Positions 8,431 through 16,895 of a stretch of 64,000 nt of DNA are shown piece by piece. How positions within the stretch are numbered: the first letter of the stretch is position 1; each line of letters begins with the position of its first letter. Made by a program: the position numbers and the translations under genes. The stretch is from Aromatoleum aromaticum EbN1 (lineage in GTDB: Bacteria > Pseudomonadota > Gammaproteobacteria > Burkholderiales > Rhodocyclaceae). Location of the stretch: assembly GCF_000025965.1 (NCBI RefSeq), contig NC_006513.1, positions 3,658,001 through 3,722,000 on the forward strand. Reading direction: 5' to 3'. A model generated the notes under the pieces. It ran no database searches. It had not been told where the DNA came from and saw only the letters and a program-made list of their open reading frames with translations.

Positions 8431-9729
8431 GTGAGTGTCACGAACCAGATTCTTGTCATTGCGCTGCTGATCGGAATCAGCGCGTTCTTTTCGATCGCGG
8501 AAATTTCGCTCGCGGCCTCGCGCAAGATCAAGTTGCGCCTGATGGCGCAGCAGGGCAATCCGGTCGCCGAGCGCGTGCTCGCGCTGCAGGAGAACCCGGG
8601 CCATTTTTTCACCGTGGTGCAGATCGGGCAGAACGCAGTGGCGATCCTCGGCGGTATCGTCGGCGAATCGACGCTGTCGCCGGCAGTCGCGCAACTGATC
8701 GGCGTGTTGTACGAAGGGCCGATGCTCGAATCGGTGAGCTTCGTGCTGTCGTTCGTCATCGTCACTTCGCTCTTCGTGCTGTTCTCCGATCTCGTGCCCA
8801 AGCGCCTCGGCATGACTTCACCCGAGCGTGTCGCGATCGCGGTCGTCGCGCCGATGCGTTTCTGCGTGCTCGCGTTCGCGCCGCTGGTGTGGTTTTTCGA
8901 CGGCCTCGCGAATGCGCTGTTTCGCTTGTTCAAGCTGCCGAACGTGCGCACCGAGAACATCACCTCCGCCGAGATCGTCGCGATGGTCGACGTCGGTGCG
9001 CAGACCGGCGCGCTGCTCAAACAGGAGCGCCAGTTGATCGTGAACGTCTTCGAGCTCGATTCGCGCACCGTGCCGTCGGCGATGACGAACCGTGAAAGCA
9101 TCGTCTATTTCACGCTGAACGAGACCGAGGACAGCATCCGCGCCAAGCTCGTGGCGCAGACGCATGCGAAATTCCCGGTGTGCGACAGCACCATCGATAC
9201 GGTCGTCGGCTACGTGGACTCGAAGGACATTTTCGCGCGCATCCTCTCCGGCCAGAAGCTGTCGCTGCGCGCCGACCCGGTGGTGCGCAACGCCCTGGTG
9301 ATTCCCGACACGCTGACGCTGTTCGAGGCGCTGGAGCGCTTTCGCGCCGCGCGCGAGGACTTCGCGATGATCGTCAACGAATATGCGCTGATCGTCGGCC
9401 TGCTGACGCTGCAGGACATCATGAACACGGTCATGGGCGAACTCGGCAGCGCGTTCCAGGAGGAGCTGATCGTCAAGCGCGACGAGGGTTCGTGGCTGAT
9501 CGACGGCATCACCCCGATCGAGGACGTGATGCAGGCGCTCGACATCGATGAATTCGTCGGCCACGAGAATTACGAGACGATCGCCGGTTTCATGATGTAC
9601 ATGCTGCGCAAGGTGCCGAAGCGGACCGATTCGGTGAGCTATCGCGACTACAAGTTCGAAGTCGTCGACATCGACAATTACCGCATCGACCAGTTGCTGG
9701 TCACGCGCGCAGCATCGCTCGAGGACTGA
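8431..9729 (+). CDS. CNNM/CBS-domain CorC/HlyC-family membrane protein (YfjD type)
   Basis: Inner-membrane protein of the HlyC/CorC (CNNM) family, implicated in magnesium/cobalt efflux. From the N-terminus: a CNNM domain with about four membrane segments (residues ~1-180, including ISAFFSIAEISLAASRKIKL), a CBS pair (~195-330, with FPVCDSTIDTVVGYV and ALIVGLLTLQDIMNTVMGEL) and a C-terminal CorC_HlyC domain (~345-430). GTG 8431 is preceded by GAGGGG at good spacing; an in-frame GTG at 8404 is an alternative. The name hemolysin often given to this family is not supported by the domain content. Confidence 0.88.
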   Translation: MSVTNQILVIALLIGISAFFSIAEISLAASRKIKLRLMAQQGNPVAERVLALQENPGHFFTVVQIGQNAVAILGGIVGESTLSPAVAQLIGVLYEGPMLESVSFVLSFVIVTSLFVLFSDLVPKRLGMTSPERVAIAVVAPMRFCVLAFAPLVWFFDGLANALFRLFKLPNVRTENITSAEIVAMVDVGAQTGALLKQERQLIVNVFELDSRTVPSAMTNRESIVYFTLNETEDSIRAKLVAQTHAKFPVCDSTIDTVVGYVDSKDIFARILSGQKLSLRADPVVRNALVIPDTLTLFEALERFRAAREDFAMIVNEYALIVGLLTLQDIMNTVMGELGSAFQEELIVKRDEGSWLIDGITPIEDVMQALDIDEFVGHENYETIAGFMMYMLRKVPKRTDSVSYRDYKFEVVDIDNYRIDQLLVTRAASLED

Positions 9730-9755
9730 CTGCAGCGACGAAGAGTGTCACTCCG

Positions 9756-11261
9756 TCACGCGTCGAGGCCGAAGTGGATCCCTTGGGCGAGCGGCAGTGC
9801 GCCCGAGTAGTTGATCGTGCAGGTCGCCCGCCGCATGTAGGCTTTCCACGCATCCGAGCCGGATTCGCGGCCGCCGCCGGTGTCTTTTTCGCCGCCGAAC
9901 GCGCCGCCGATCTCGGCGCCGGACGGCCCGATATTCACGTTCGCGATGCCGCAATCGCTGCCGGTCGCGGACAGGAAGCGTTCGGATTCGGTCAGGTCCC
10001 GCGTGAAGATCGACGACGCAAGGCCTTGCGGCACGTCGTTGTGCAGCGCGATCGCCTCGTCCAGGGTGCGATAGCGCAGCACATAGAGGATCGGCGCGAA
10101 AGTCTCCTCTTTCACGAGCGCAGTCTGCCCGGGCATCTCGACCAGCGCCGGGCGGCGATAGCACGCACCTTCGCATCCCGGCACGCGGATCGCCTCGCCG
10201 CCCCACACCGTTCCGCCTGCTGCCCGCGCTTCGGCCAGCGCCCGGTCCATCTTTGCCCCGGCCGCCGCCTCGATCAGCGGCCCGACGAGCGTGGCCGGAT
10301 CGAGCGGATTGCCGACCGTGATCCGTCCCCAGGCGGCGCGCAGGCGCTCCAGCAGCGCGTCGGCGATCGATTCATGCACGATCAGCCGGCGCAGGCTCGT
10401 GCAGCGCTGGCCGGCCGTGCCGGCGGCGGCGAACAGGATCGCACGTTCGGCGAGCGCCAGGTCCGCGGTCGGGCAGATGATCGCGGCGTTGTTGCCGCCC
10501 AGTTCGAGGATCGAGCGGCCGAGCCGCGCCGCGACGCGCGGCGCGAGCGCCTTGCCCATCGCAGTCGAACCAGTCGCCGAGAGGACTGCGACGCGCCGGT
10601 CGTCGGCGAGCAGGCTCGCCAGTTCGTTGCCACCGACCAGCACTTCGAGCAGGCCTGGCGGCAGCTCGTCGAATTCACTACGCAGCGAATCGAACAGCGC
10701 CGCGCACGCAAGCGCCGTGAGCGGAGTACGGGGCGACGGTTTCCACACCACGCTGTCGCCGCACACCCATGCCAGCGCCGCGTTCCAGGCCCACACCGCG
10801 ACGGGGAAGTTGAATGCCGAGACGACGCCGACGACGCCCGCCGGGTGCCACTGTTCCATCATGCGGTGGCCGGGCCGTTCGCTTGCGATCGTCAGTCCAT
10901 GGAGCTGTCGCGACAGGCCGACGGCGAAGTCGCAGATGTCGATCATCTCCTGGACTTCGCCGAGACCTTCCTGGCGGATCTTGCCCGCTTCGATCGATAC
11001 GAGTTCACCGAGATCGGCCTTGTGCCGGCGCAACAGGTTGCCATACTGACGAACCATGTCGCCGCGCCGCGGCGGCGGGACGTCGCGCCAGGCGAAAAAG
11101 GCCTGCTGCGCGCGATCGAGCGCGACACCGGCGTGCGCGCAGCTGTGCGGCGCGAGCCGTGCGATGACTGCTGCATCGATCGGGCTGCGCACCGGCAGCT
11201 CGCCGCATTCGAGCTCGTCCATCGCGACGCCGAGTCGCGCGAGCAAGGGGGTGACGTCCAT
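9756..11261 (-). CDS. amaB: ALDH7-type aldehyde dehydrogenase (piperideine-6-carboxylate / aminoadipate semialdehyde dehydrogenase)
   Basis: NAD(P)-dependent aldehyde dehydrogenase of the antiquitin/ALDH7 family, which oxidises 2-aminoadipate 6-semialdehyde to 2-aminoadipate in lysine catabolism. The protein is 501 aa. Catalytic Cys287 lies in AGQRCTSLRR (the ALDH7 form), the general base Glu253 in ILELGGNNAA, and the cofactor loop in SATGSTAMGK. ATG 11261 is preceded by GGAGG at eight bases; an in-frame GTG at 11276 is less likely. The symbol rests on family resemblance. No other lysine-degradation gene is adjacent, so the substrate is inferred. Confidence 0.82.
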   Translation of the reverse strand: MDVTPLLARLGVAMDELECGELPVRSPIDAAVIARLAPHSCAHAGVALDRAQQAFFAWRDVPPPRRGDMVRQYGNLLRRHKADLGELVSIEAGKIRQEGLGEVQEMIDICDFAVGLSRQLHGLTIASERPGHRMMEQWHPAGVVGVVSAFNFPVAVWAWNAALAWVCGDSVVWKPSPRTPLTALACAALFDSLRSEFDELPPGLLEVLVGGNELASLLADDRRVAVLSATGSTAMGKALAPRVAARLGRSILELGGNNAAIICPTADLALAERAILFAAAGTAGQRCTSLRRLIVHESIADALLERLRAAWGRITVGNPLDPATLVGPLIEAAAGAKMDRALAEARAAGGTVWGGEAIRVPGCEGACYRRPALVEMPGQTALVKEETFAPILYVLRYRTLDEAIALHNDVPQGLASSIFTRDLTESERFLSATGSDCGIANVNIGPSGAEIGGAFGGEKDTGGGRESGSDAWKAYMRRATCTINYSGALPLAQGIHFGLDA

Positions 11262-11343
11262 GGCCGATGCCTCCACGCTGGATATGCGGGGTGGACCGCG
11301 CGACCGAGCGGAATGTTCTATCCGTTCGGGATCTTATGCAGCC

Positions 11344-11625
11344 TTATGCAGCCGCCGTACGCCGGTAGCGGTACATCAGCTTGTCGCACTTCTTGCAGGC
11401 CACGATGCGCTGCACATCATCGCCTTCGTGGAGCCCGAATTCGCGCGTGTCGGTCGACGCGCAGCGCACGCAGGCAGGGGTCTGCTGGCGGTGGGCGGCA
11501 AGGTACTCGTCGCGCTGCGGCAAGTCGCGCTGCGCGTCCTGCTGGCGTCGATGGACATGCAGGACCGCAAGGCAGCCGAACAGGAAAATCGCGGCGACGA
11601 GGATCGGAAGCGGGACGTTGGACAT
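11344..11625 (-). CDS. Small membrane protein with C-terminal zinc-ribbon-like domain
   Basis: A 93-aa protein beginning MSNVPLPILVAAIFLFGCLA: an N-terminal membrane anchor (residues ~5-22), a charged Arg/Gln-rich linker, and a C-terminal domain with two Cys pairs (CVRCAST and CKKCDKLMYRYR) typical of a zinc ribbon. A longer reading upstream lacks coding character, so ATG 11625 is used. The family is not recognised. It sits between the ALDH gene and a methyltransferase gene on the same strand. The zinc ribbon is inferred from the two CxxC motifs. Confidence 0.65.
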   Translation of the reverse strand: MSNVPLPILVAAIFLFGCLAVLHVHRRQQDAQRDLPQRDEYLAAHRQQTPACVRCASTDTREFGLHEGDDVQRIVACKKCDKLMYRYRRTAAA

Positions 11626-11739
11626 GTGGGGCGGCCGGAAGAGGGAATTGCAGATTAACGCATTGTGGGGCTGGGGTGCTTTGCCAAGATCAAGTGAGGC
11701 AGCGCAATTGTGCACGCCGCCCGGCTTTGTTGCGGCTCT

Positions 11740-12669
11740 TCAATACGCAAAACGGCCGCGAAGTTCTTCGAGGTTGAGTTCGGCGAGGATCTGCGCCAGC
11801 CGCTGCTGGGCATTGCCCCGTGGCTGATCCGTCGCCCGCGCAATGATCAGCTCGTTTTTCATCGAATGCTCCCAGCCGACAAGCTCGGTCACCGTGAGCT
11901 GGTAGCCGTGCGATTCAAGCAGCAGGCAGCGCAGCACGTTGGTCAGCTGGCTGCCGAATTCGCGCGTGTGGATCGGGTGGCGCCAGATCTCGGACAGCGG
12001 CGTTTTGGCGAACGATTCGTTCTTGTGCCGGCGCAGCGCGGCAGCGACTTCGGCCTGGCAGCACGGCACGAGCACGATGAAGCGGGCGCGCTTGTGCAAC
12101 GCGAAGCGGATCGCGTCGTCGGTCGCGGTGTTGCACGCGTGCAGCGCAGTGACGACGTCGATATGTTCCGGCAGTTCGGGCGACTCGATCGAGTCCTCGA
12201 CCGACAGGTTCAGGAAACTCATGCGGGCGAAGCCGAGTCGCGCCGCGAGTTCGCGCGACTTGGCGACCAGTTCGTCGCGAGTCTCGATTCCGTAGATGTG
12301 GCCGCCGCCGCTCTGGGCGTCTTCGCGCCCCTTCAGGAACAGGTCGTAGAGGATGAAGCCGAGATACGACTTGCCGGCACCGTGGTCGACGAGCGTCACG
12401 TCGCCGCGCGCGCTCACCACTTCTTCGAGCAGCGGCTCGATGAAGTTGTACAGGTGATAGACCTGCTTGAGCTTGCGCCGGCTGTCCTGGTTGAGCTTGC
12501 CGTCGCGCGTCAGGATGTGGAGTTCCTTCAGCAGTTCGATCGACTGGCCCGGCCGGATATCGGGAAGCTGCGCGGGGGGCGGTGAAGGCGCAGCCGCCGG
12601 AGAGGGCTGCGACTTTCCGGTGCGCCCGCGAGCCGCCGGATGCCGGCCCTTTGCGTGGGTTTCGCTCAC
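11740..12669 (-). CDS. Class I SAM-dependent methyltransferase
   Basis: A 309-aa protein. After a ~35-residue Pro/Ala-rich N-terminus comes a Rossmann methyltransferase domain with the glycine-rich motif I DHGAGKSYLGF near residue 95, an acidic strand-2 end (IYGIETRDELV) and a motif IV-like region VVTALHACNTATDDAI. This resembles the methyltransferase-domain-25/32 group found in RNA or small-molecule methyltransferases; the substrate is unknown. Its ATG overlaps the stop of the upstream DUF1415 gene (ATGA at 12666-12669), so the pair is translationally coupled. Confidence 0.8.
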   Translation of the reverse strand: MSETHAKGRHPAARGRTGKSQPSPAAAPSPPPAQLPDIRPGQSIELLKELHILTRDGKLNQDSRRKLKQVYHLYNFIEPLLEEVVSARGDVTLVDHGAGKSYLGFILYDLFLKGREDAQSGGGHIYGIETRDELVAKSRELAARLGFARMSFLNLSVEDSIESPELPEHIDVVTALHACNTATDDAIRFALHKRARFIVLVPCCQAEVAAALRRHKNESFAKTPLSEIWRHPIHTREFGSQLTNVLRCLLLESHGYQLTVTELVGWEHSMKNELIIARATDQPRGNAQQRLAQILAELNLEELRGRFAY

Positions 12670-13229
12670 GACGCGTCGTCCTCGCCGCCGTCGGCAATGC
12701 CGAGCGCTTTCCAGCCTTCGTGGCCGAGGCGGTTCATTGTCTCGATGTTGCGCTCGGGAATCGTGTCGACGTCCGGGTACGCGGCGACTGCGCCTTCGAT
12801 GCTGTTCTCGCGCAGCAAATGCAGCGTCGGGTACGGCGAACGGTTGGTGTAGTTCTCGATGTCGTCCTCGCCGGTGCCTTCGAAGCGAAAGCGCGGATGG
12901 AAGCTCGCGACCTGCAGGACGCCTTCGAGCTCGTGTTCCGCGACGGCTTCCTCGGCGATGCCGACGATCTCGTTGAAATCGAGGAAATCGGGGAACAGCG
13001 TCGGATGCACGAGCAGCGTCGTCTCGATTTCTTCAGGGTTGGCGGCAGCGAGGAAATCGAGTTCCCGGTCGAGTTCTTCGAGGAACGCGTCGACGTGCCG
13101 TGCATCGCTGACGACGATGCGCACCTGGTTCTTCACATACACCGACTTCGCGAACGGACACAGGTTGAGTCCGATCACCGCCTTCTCCAGCCACTGTCGC
13201 GTCGCCGCGAGCACTTTGTCACGATTCAT
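12666..13229 (-). CDS. DUF1415 family protein
   Basis: A 187-aa cytoplasmic protein matching the DUF1415 family as I know it: N-terminal WLEKAVIGLNLCPFAKSV with a conserved Cys-Pro-Phe-Ala-Lys, a central TTLLVHPTLFPDFLDFNEIV, and C-terminal RSPYPTLHLLRE. No biochemical function is established for the family. ATG 13227-13229 (MNRDK) has GAGGA upstream at suitable spacing; an ATG two codons earlier is possible. It overlaps the following methyltransferase start by four bases. Confidence 0.87.
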   Translation of the reverse strand: MNRDKVLAATRQWLEKAVIGLNLCPFAKSVYVKNQVRIVVSDARHVDAFLEELDRELDFLAAANPEEIETTLLVHPTLFPDFLDFNEIVGIAEEAVAEHELEGVLQVASFHPRFRFEGTGEDDIENYTNRSPYPTLHLLRENSIEGAVAAYPDVDTIPERNIETMNRLGHEGWKALGIADGGEDDAS

Positions 13230-13317
13230 CCGCATTTCCTCGAAAGTTCGCCATTTTGCCCCAAGCCGCTGACGAAGGAGGCGATAATGCGCCCCTTCTC
13301 CAAGGCTTTGATTCCAG

Positions 13318-14232
13318 ATGTCGATCCAGTGGTTTCCCGGTCACATGACCTCGGCGCGCAAGAAAGCGGCCGAAACGATGGCGCTGACCGACGTCGTCAT
13401 CGAGGTGCTCGATGCCCGCATCCCCGAGGCAAGCAGCAATCCGATGATCCACGAGTTGCGCCGACACCGTCAGCGGGTTTGCCTCAAGGTGCTCAACAAG
13501 GCCGACCTCGCCGATCCGGTTGCGACGCGCGCCTGGCTCGATTTCTTCAACAGCCAGGAAGGTGTGAAGGCGGTCGCGCTGTCATGCAAAAAGCCGGGGG
13601 ACGTTGCGCGCGTACCCGGCCTGTGCCAAGGGCTCGCGCCGCACCGCAACGACGGCACCAAGCTGCTGCGCATCATGATCATGGGCATCCCGAACGTCGG
13701 CAAATCGACGCTGATGAACGCGCTGCTCAAGCGCCGCGTCGCGAAAGTGGGCGACGAGCCGGCGGTGACGAAGTCGCAGCAGACTTTCGACCTCGGCTCG
13801 CACATGACGATCACCGACACGCCCGGCTTGATGTGGCCAAAGATCGCCCACGACTCGGACGGGTTCATGCTCGCCGCCAGTCACGCGATCGGGCGCAACG
13901 CCGTCATCGACGAGGAGGTCGCGACTTTCCTCGGCGACCTGCTGCTGGAACGTTACCCGGCACTGCTCGCGGCGCGTTACGGCATCGCGCCGGAACGCCT
14001 CGAGGCGCTGGACGGGGTGGGCGTCATCGAGACGATCGCGGCCCGGCGCGGCTGCCGGCTGAAAGGGGGCGCGCCGGATCTCGAGAAAGCCTCGCAAATC
14101 TTCCTCAACGATTATCGCAGTGGCGTGCTGGGACGGATCAGCCTGGAGACCCCTGAAAGCCGCCGGAAGATGCTGTCCGCGGCGACATCTGCTGCGTCTC
14201 GGGCCGCTGAGGCGATCGGACCGGACGCCTAG
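13318..14232 (+). CDS. ylqF: Ribosome biogenesis GTPase YlqF/RbgA-like
   Basis: Circularly permuted GTPase (304 aa) that acts in late 50S subunit assembly. The permuted motif order is visible: G4 NKAD (residues 60-63), then G1 GIPNVGKST (123-131), then G3 DTPG (167-170). The N-terminus MSIQWFPGHMTSARKKA is the family hallmark. A C-terminal helical domain (~200-290) follows. The stop codon TAG (14230-14232) forms part of the CTAG duplicated by the IS insertion immediately downstream; the reading frame is unaffected. Confidence 0.92.
   Translation: MSIQWFPGHMTSARKKAAETMALTDVVIEVLDARIPEASSNPMIHELRRHRQRVCLKVLNKADLADPVATRAWLDFFNSQEGVKAVALSCKKPGDVARVPGLCQGLAPHRNDGTKLLRIMIMGIPNVGKSTLMNALLKRRVAKVGDEPAVTKSQQTFDLGSHMTITDTPGLMWPKIAHDSDGFMLAASHAIGRNAVIDEEVATFLGDLLLERYPALLAARYGIAPERLEALDGVGVIETIAARRGCRLKGGAPDLEKASQIFLNDYRSGVLGRISLETPESRRKMLSAATSAASRAAEAIGPDA
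14229..14232. repeat. Left copy of CTAG target-site duplication
   Basis: CTAG at 14229-14232 borders the left inverted repeat of the insertion sequence, and an identical CTAG borders the right end (15778-15781). The last three bases are the stop codon of ylqF. CTAG is itself palindromic, so the duplication could be read as target preference plus cleavage pattern. Confidence 0.75.
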
Positions 14233-14246
14233 CAGCGTGTCGGACT
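14233..14246 (+). repeat. IS left terminal inverted repeat
   Basis: The 14 bases CAGCGTGTCGGACT match the reverse complement of 15764-15777 with no mismatch; identity ends at 14247. Confidence 0.88.
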
Positions 14247-14287
14247 ATCCCCTGTAAAATGACGCGTCGCCCCTGGAACCCGAGAGC

Positions 14288-15646
14288 ATGAGCCGCTTCC
14301 GCCCGATCGATCGCCAAACGGACTACCTGCTACCACCGTCGGTGCAGGACTGGCTGCCCGAATCGCACTTGGCGCGCTACGTGGTCGATGTGGTGGAAGG
14401 GCTGGACCTGTCGGCATTGGAGCGCGCCTACGCGGGTCGCGGTAGCGATGCCTACCACCCGGCGCTGCTGCTGTCGCTGCTGATCTACGGCTACGCGACG
14501 GGAACCCATTCGAGCCGCAAGATCGAGCGGGCCACGTACGACTCGCTGGCCTTCCGCTTCATCGCGTGCGACCAGCATCCGGACCACGACACGCTGGCGA
14601 CGTTCCGCCGCCGTTTCGGCGATCAGTTCGCCGATGCCTTCGTGCAGGTGCTGCAAGTCGCCCGCGAGAACCAGCTCTCGCGCTTTGGCACCGTGAGCCT
14701 GGACGGTACCAAGATCCACGCCAACGCCAGCCGACACAGCGCGCTCTCGTATGGGCACGCCGAGAAGATCGAGGCCCAGCTCAAGGCCGAAGTGCAGGAG
14801 ATGCTCGCGCTGGCCGAAGCGGCCGATCGGAGCTGCGTGCCCGAGGGCGTGGATCTGCCCGCGGAGATCCAGCGCCGAGAAGACCGGCTGGCCGCCATCG
14901 CGGCCGCCAAGGCCAAGATCGAAGCGCGCGCCAAGGAGCGCTTCGAGCGCGAACAGGCCGAGTTTGATGCCAAGCTGGCCAAGCGTCAGGCCAAGGCGGC
15001 GGCCACCGGCAAGAAGCCCGGCGGCAAGCCGCCGACCCCGCCTGCCCCCGGTCCGCGCGCGGACGACCAGCTCAATCTGACCGACGAAGACTCGCGCATC
15101 ATGAAAGTGACCGGCGGCGGCTTCGAGCAGTGCTACAACGCGCAGGCGCTGGTCGATACGGAGTCGATGCTGGTGATGGTGCCCCACCTTACCCAGGCGG
15201 GCAACGACAAGGAGCAGGTCGAGCCGATGCTGGCCCGCATCGCGGCCCTGCCCGAAGGGCTCAATCAGCCCGACCAACTGCTGGCCGACACCGGTTTCTT
15301 CAGCGAGCGCAACGTCGAGCGCTGCCAGGCCGCCGGGATCGAACCGCTGATCGCGGTCGGGCGCGACGAGCACCATCCGGATTGGCGCCGCCGCTTCGAA
15401 GAGCCCGCCCCGCTCGAGCAGCCCGCCAGCCCCGTCGAACAGATGAAGCACGCCCTCAAGACCCGGGCCGGCCGCGCCGCCTACGCGCTCCGGAAACAGA
15501 CCGTGGAACCGGTGTTCGGCATCATCAAGTCGGTGATGGGATTTCGCCAGTTCCTGCTGCGCGGGCTCGACAACGTGCGCGCCGAGTGGACCCTGGTGTG
15601 CTTGGCGTGGAACTTGAAGCGCATGGCCGTATTGCGTCCGCAGTGA
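14288..15646 (+). CDS. IS1182-family transposase
   Basis: A DDE transposase of 452 aa. The N-terminal DUF772-type domain (residues ~1-120) includes YHPALLLSLLIYGYATGTHS and DQHPDHDTLATFRRRF. The catalytic acids are Asp139 (SLDGTKIHANAS), Asp334 (LLADTGFFSERN) and Glu407 (TVEPVFGIIKSVMGFRQFL). A charged, Ala/Lys-rich insertion (~150-260) separates the first Asp from the rest, as in IS1182-type enzymes. No frameshift or internal stop is present. It carries out cut-and-paste movement of its own element. Confidence 0.93.
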   Translation: MSRFRPIDRQTDYLLPPSVQDWLPESHLARYVVDVVEGLDLSALERAYAGRGSDAYHPALLLSLLIYGYATGTHSSRKIERATYDSLAFRFIACDQHPDHDTLATFRRRFGDQFADAFVQVLQVARENQLSRFGTVSLDGTKIHANASRHSALSYGHAEKIEAQLKAEVQEMLALAEAADRSCVPEGVDLPAEIQRREDRLAAIAAAKAKIEARAKERFEREQAEFDAKLAKRQAKAAATGKKPGGKPPTPPAPGPRADDQLNLTDEDSRIMKVTGGGFEQCYNAQALVDTESMLVMVPHLTQAGNDKEQVEPMLARIAALPEGLNQPDQLLADTGFFSERNVERCQAAGIEPLIAVGRDEHHPDWRRRFEEPAPLEQPASPVEQMKHALKTRAGRAAYALRKQTVEPVFGIIKSVMGFRQFLLRGLDNVRAEWTLVCLAWNLKRMAVLRPQ

Positions 15647-15763
15647 GAAAAAAGGACAGGGGCATTGCGATTTCGGACAGGAAACCGCTGATTGGAACCT
15701 GAAATGCCGACCGTTTCTCACATTGTGAAATCAAGCCCCCGGATACAGCGCCGGCGGTGCTCA

Positions 15764-15777
15764 AGTCCGACACGCTG
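15764..15777 (-). repeat. IS right terminal inverted repeat
   Basis: AGTCCGACACGCTG, the exact complement of the left end; followed directly by the second CTAG. Confidence 0.88.
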
Positions 15778-15781
15778 CTAG
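15778..15781. repeat. Right copy of CTAG target-site duplication
   Basis: Second copy of the CTAG flanking the element. Removing the IS and one CTAG would restore ...GCCTAGGCCGAG..., leaving ylqF ending at the same codon. Confidence 0.75.
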
Positions 15782-15790
15782 GCCGAGCCG

Positions 15791-16591
15791 CTAGCCGTTA
15801 CCTTCCTTGACCCGAACGGCCTCGGCTTCGGCCTCGCCGGATTCCTCTCTCGACGACTGCGCCTGTGCCTGCTTCAGCTCATCCGCGTCGAGGCTGCGCG
15901 CGATCTCGTCGCGGTCGCGCACGGCGTCGATGTTCAGGGCCGCGGCAGCGCGGTTGAACCACACATAGGCGCGCACCGGGTCGCGCGGGAAACCGATGCC
16001 GTCGCGGTACAGCCGGCCCAGTTCGAGCATGCCTTCGGCGTTGCCGCGCGCTGCCGCGGTGCGGATCCATCTGGCTGCCTGGTCGTAGTCCTGCAGCACG
16101 CCGAAGCCGCTGCGGTAGAGTTTTCCGAGCTCCACCATCGCTCCCGGATGTTGGCTGTCCGCCGCCGCCCGCAGCCAGCGCACGGCCTCGAGCGATTGCG
16201 CGCGGTCGCTCGCGGAGTCGAGCAGCAGCGTCTTCGCAATCCGGAGCTGTGCCGCCGCATCCCCTTCCTTGGCCGCACGCAGCGTGTAGGGATCGATCGG
16301 AATCGGCACGCCGGGAAGGTTCTGGGCCGGAGTTTCGTCACCGGTTCTGGCACCGACGACGATCACCGCGGCGATCGCGGCTCCCATCAGCAACGCAGGC
16401 ACCATGAAGGAGGCGCGGTCCCGCCAGCGGGGCCGCTTGTGCTCGGGCGCATGGAAGCGATGCGTGCAGGCGCGGCATCGATACGGGCGCTTGCCCGTCT
16501 GCACCTGCCTTTCGCCTTCGGACTGCCATTTCGACTTGCGACAATCGGCGCTTCCGCAACTCGGACAGGTAACAGTGGCATGAAGTGACAT
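15791..16591 (-). CDS. Zinc-ribbon, membrane-anchored Sel1-repeat protein
   Basis: A 266-aa protein with an N-terminal zinc-ribbon-like domain (Cys9, Cys12, Cys39, Cys42: CPSC ... CRAC), one membrane segment (~62-82) and a C-terminal domain with three to four Sel1-like helical repeats (~105-215, including GAMVELGKLYRSGFGVLQDY and GMLELGRLYRDGIGFPRD). Sel1 repeats are protein-interaction scaffolds. The tail is charged and Glu-rich. A partner is not evident. The gene is convergent with ylqF, separated from it only by the insertion sequence. Confidence 0.82.
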   Translation of the reverse strand: MSLHATVTCPSCGSADCRKSKWQSEGERQVQTGKRPYRCRACTHRFHAPEHKRPRWRDRASFMVPALLMGAAIAAVIVVGARTGDETPAQNLPGVPIPIDPYTLRAAKEGDAAAQLRIAKTLLLDSASDRAQSLEAVRWLRAAADSQHPGAMVELGKLYRSGFGVLQDYDQAARWIRTAAARGNAEGMLELGRLYRDGIGFPRDPVRAYVWFNRAAAALNIDAVRDRDEIARSLDADELKQAQAQSSREESGEAEAEAVRVKEGNG

Positions 16592-16895
16592 CGTGACTTC
16601 CCAAGCTCGAAATGGCGTTCAGGCAGTTGCCCGGATTGTCATTCTTCCATTTGGGCAAATTATGCGTTACTCGCTTCCAATATCCCCCTGGGCGGGCTCT
16701 TCGGGGAGGAAACTCCTTGTAACGACCGGTAACTGCAGCGCCACCGGAATATTTGCCAGCCGGCTCGCCCCTGCGTGGGAGGTTTTCCCATAGTTCCAAT
16801 CGTAATAAAGAAAGGGAATTTCATGCATGACAGCTTCGGCCGGCTTCGGCTATCGTTCATGCCGCTGACCTTGCCGTTCCGTCACTGGAGTTTCC
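16592..16895. other. 304-bp intergenic region upstream of sbp
   Basis: Holds no gene that I can support. It must contain the promoters for the divergent Sel1-repeat gene and for sbp. Around 16700-16720 the RNA in the sbp direction could fold into GGAG-GAAA-CTCC, a short stem with a GNRA tetraloop; no known riboswitch consensus was recognised. An AT-rich patch (16795-16825) is the likeliest promoter area for sbp, but no convincing -35/-10 pair or CysB site could be assigned by eye. Confidence 0.5.

Larger units (their letters stand above)
14233..15777 (+). mobile_element. IS1182-family insertion sequence, intact (1545 bp)
   Basis: A complete insertion sequence bounded by 14-bp perfect terminal inverted repeats (14233-14246 and 15764-15777, CAGCGTGTCGGACT and its complement) and flanked by CTAG on both sides. 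It contains one full-length transposase gene with all three DDE residues, so it may still be active. It lies between the convergent ylqF and Sel1-repeat genes without disrupting either. Confidence 0.9.

Noticed and set aside
9774-11777. 667-codon plus-strand open frame opposite the ALDH7 gene
   Set aside because: It is an antisense shadow with Arg/Ala-biased composition and no motifs; the minus-strand gene is a clear dehydrogenase.
12582-14156. 524-codon plus-strand open frame spanning DUF1415 antisense and ylqF out of frame
   Set aside because: It runs across two real genes on different strands and frames; the true plus-strand gene is ylqF (13318-14232).
14330-15721. 463-codon minus-strand frame inside the insertion sequence
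   Set aside because: Antisense shadow of the transposase; no second IS gene is expected in this family and no coding motif was seen.
16690-16760. Riboswitch upstream of sbp
   Set aside because: Only a short GGAG-GAAA-CTCC hairpin is visible; no known riboswitch core was recognised, so it is only mentioned in the intergenic entry.
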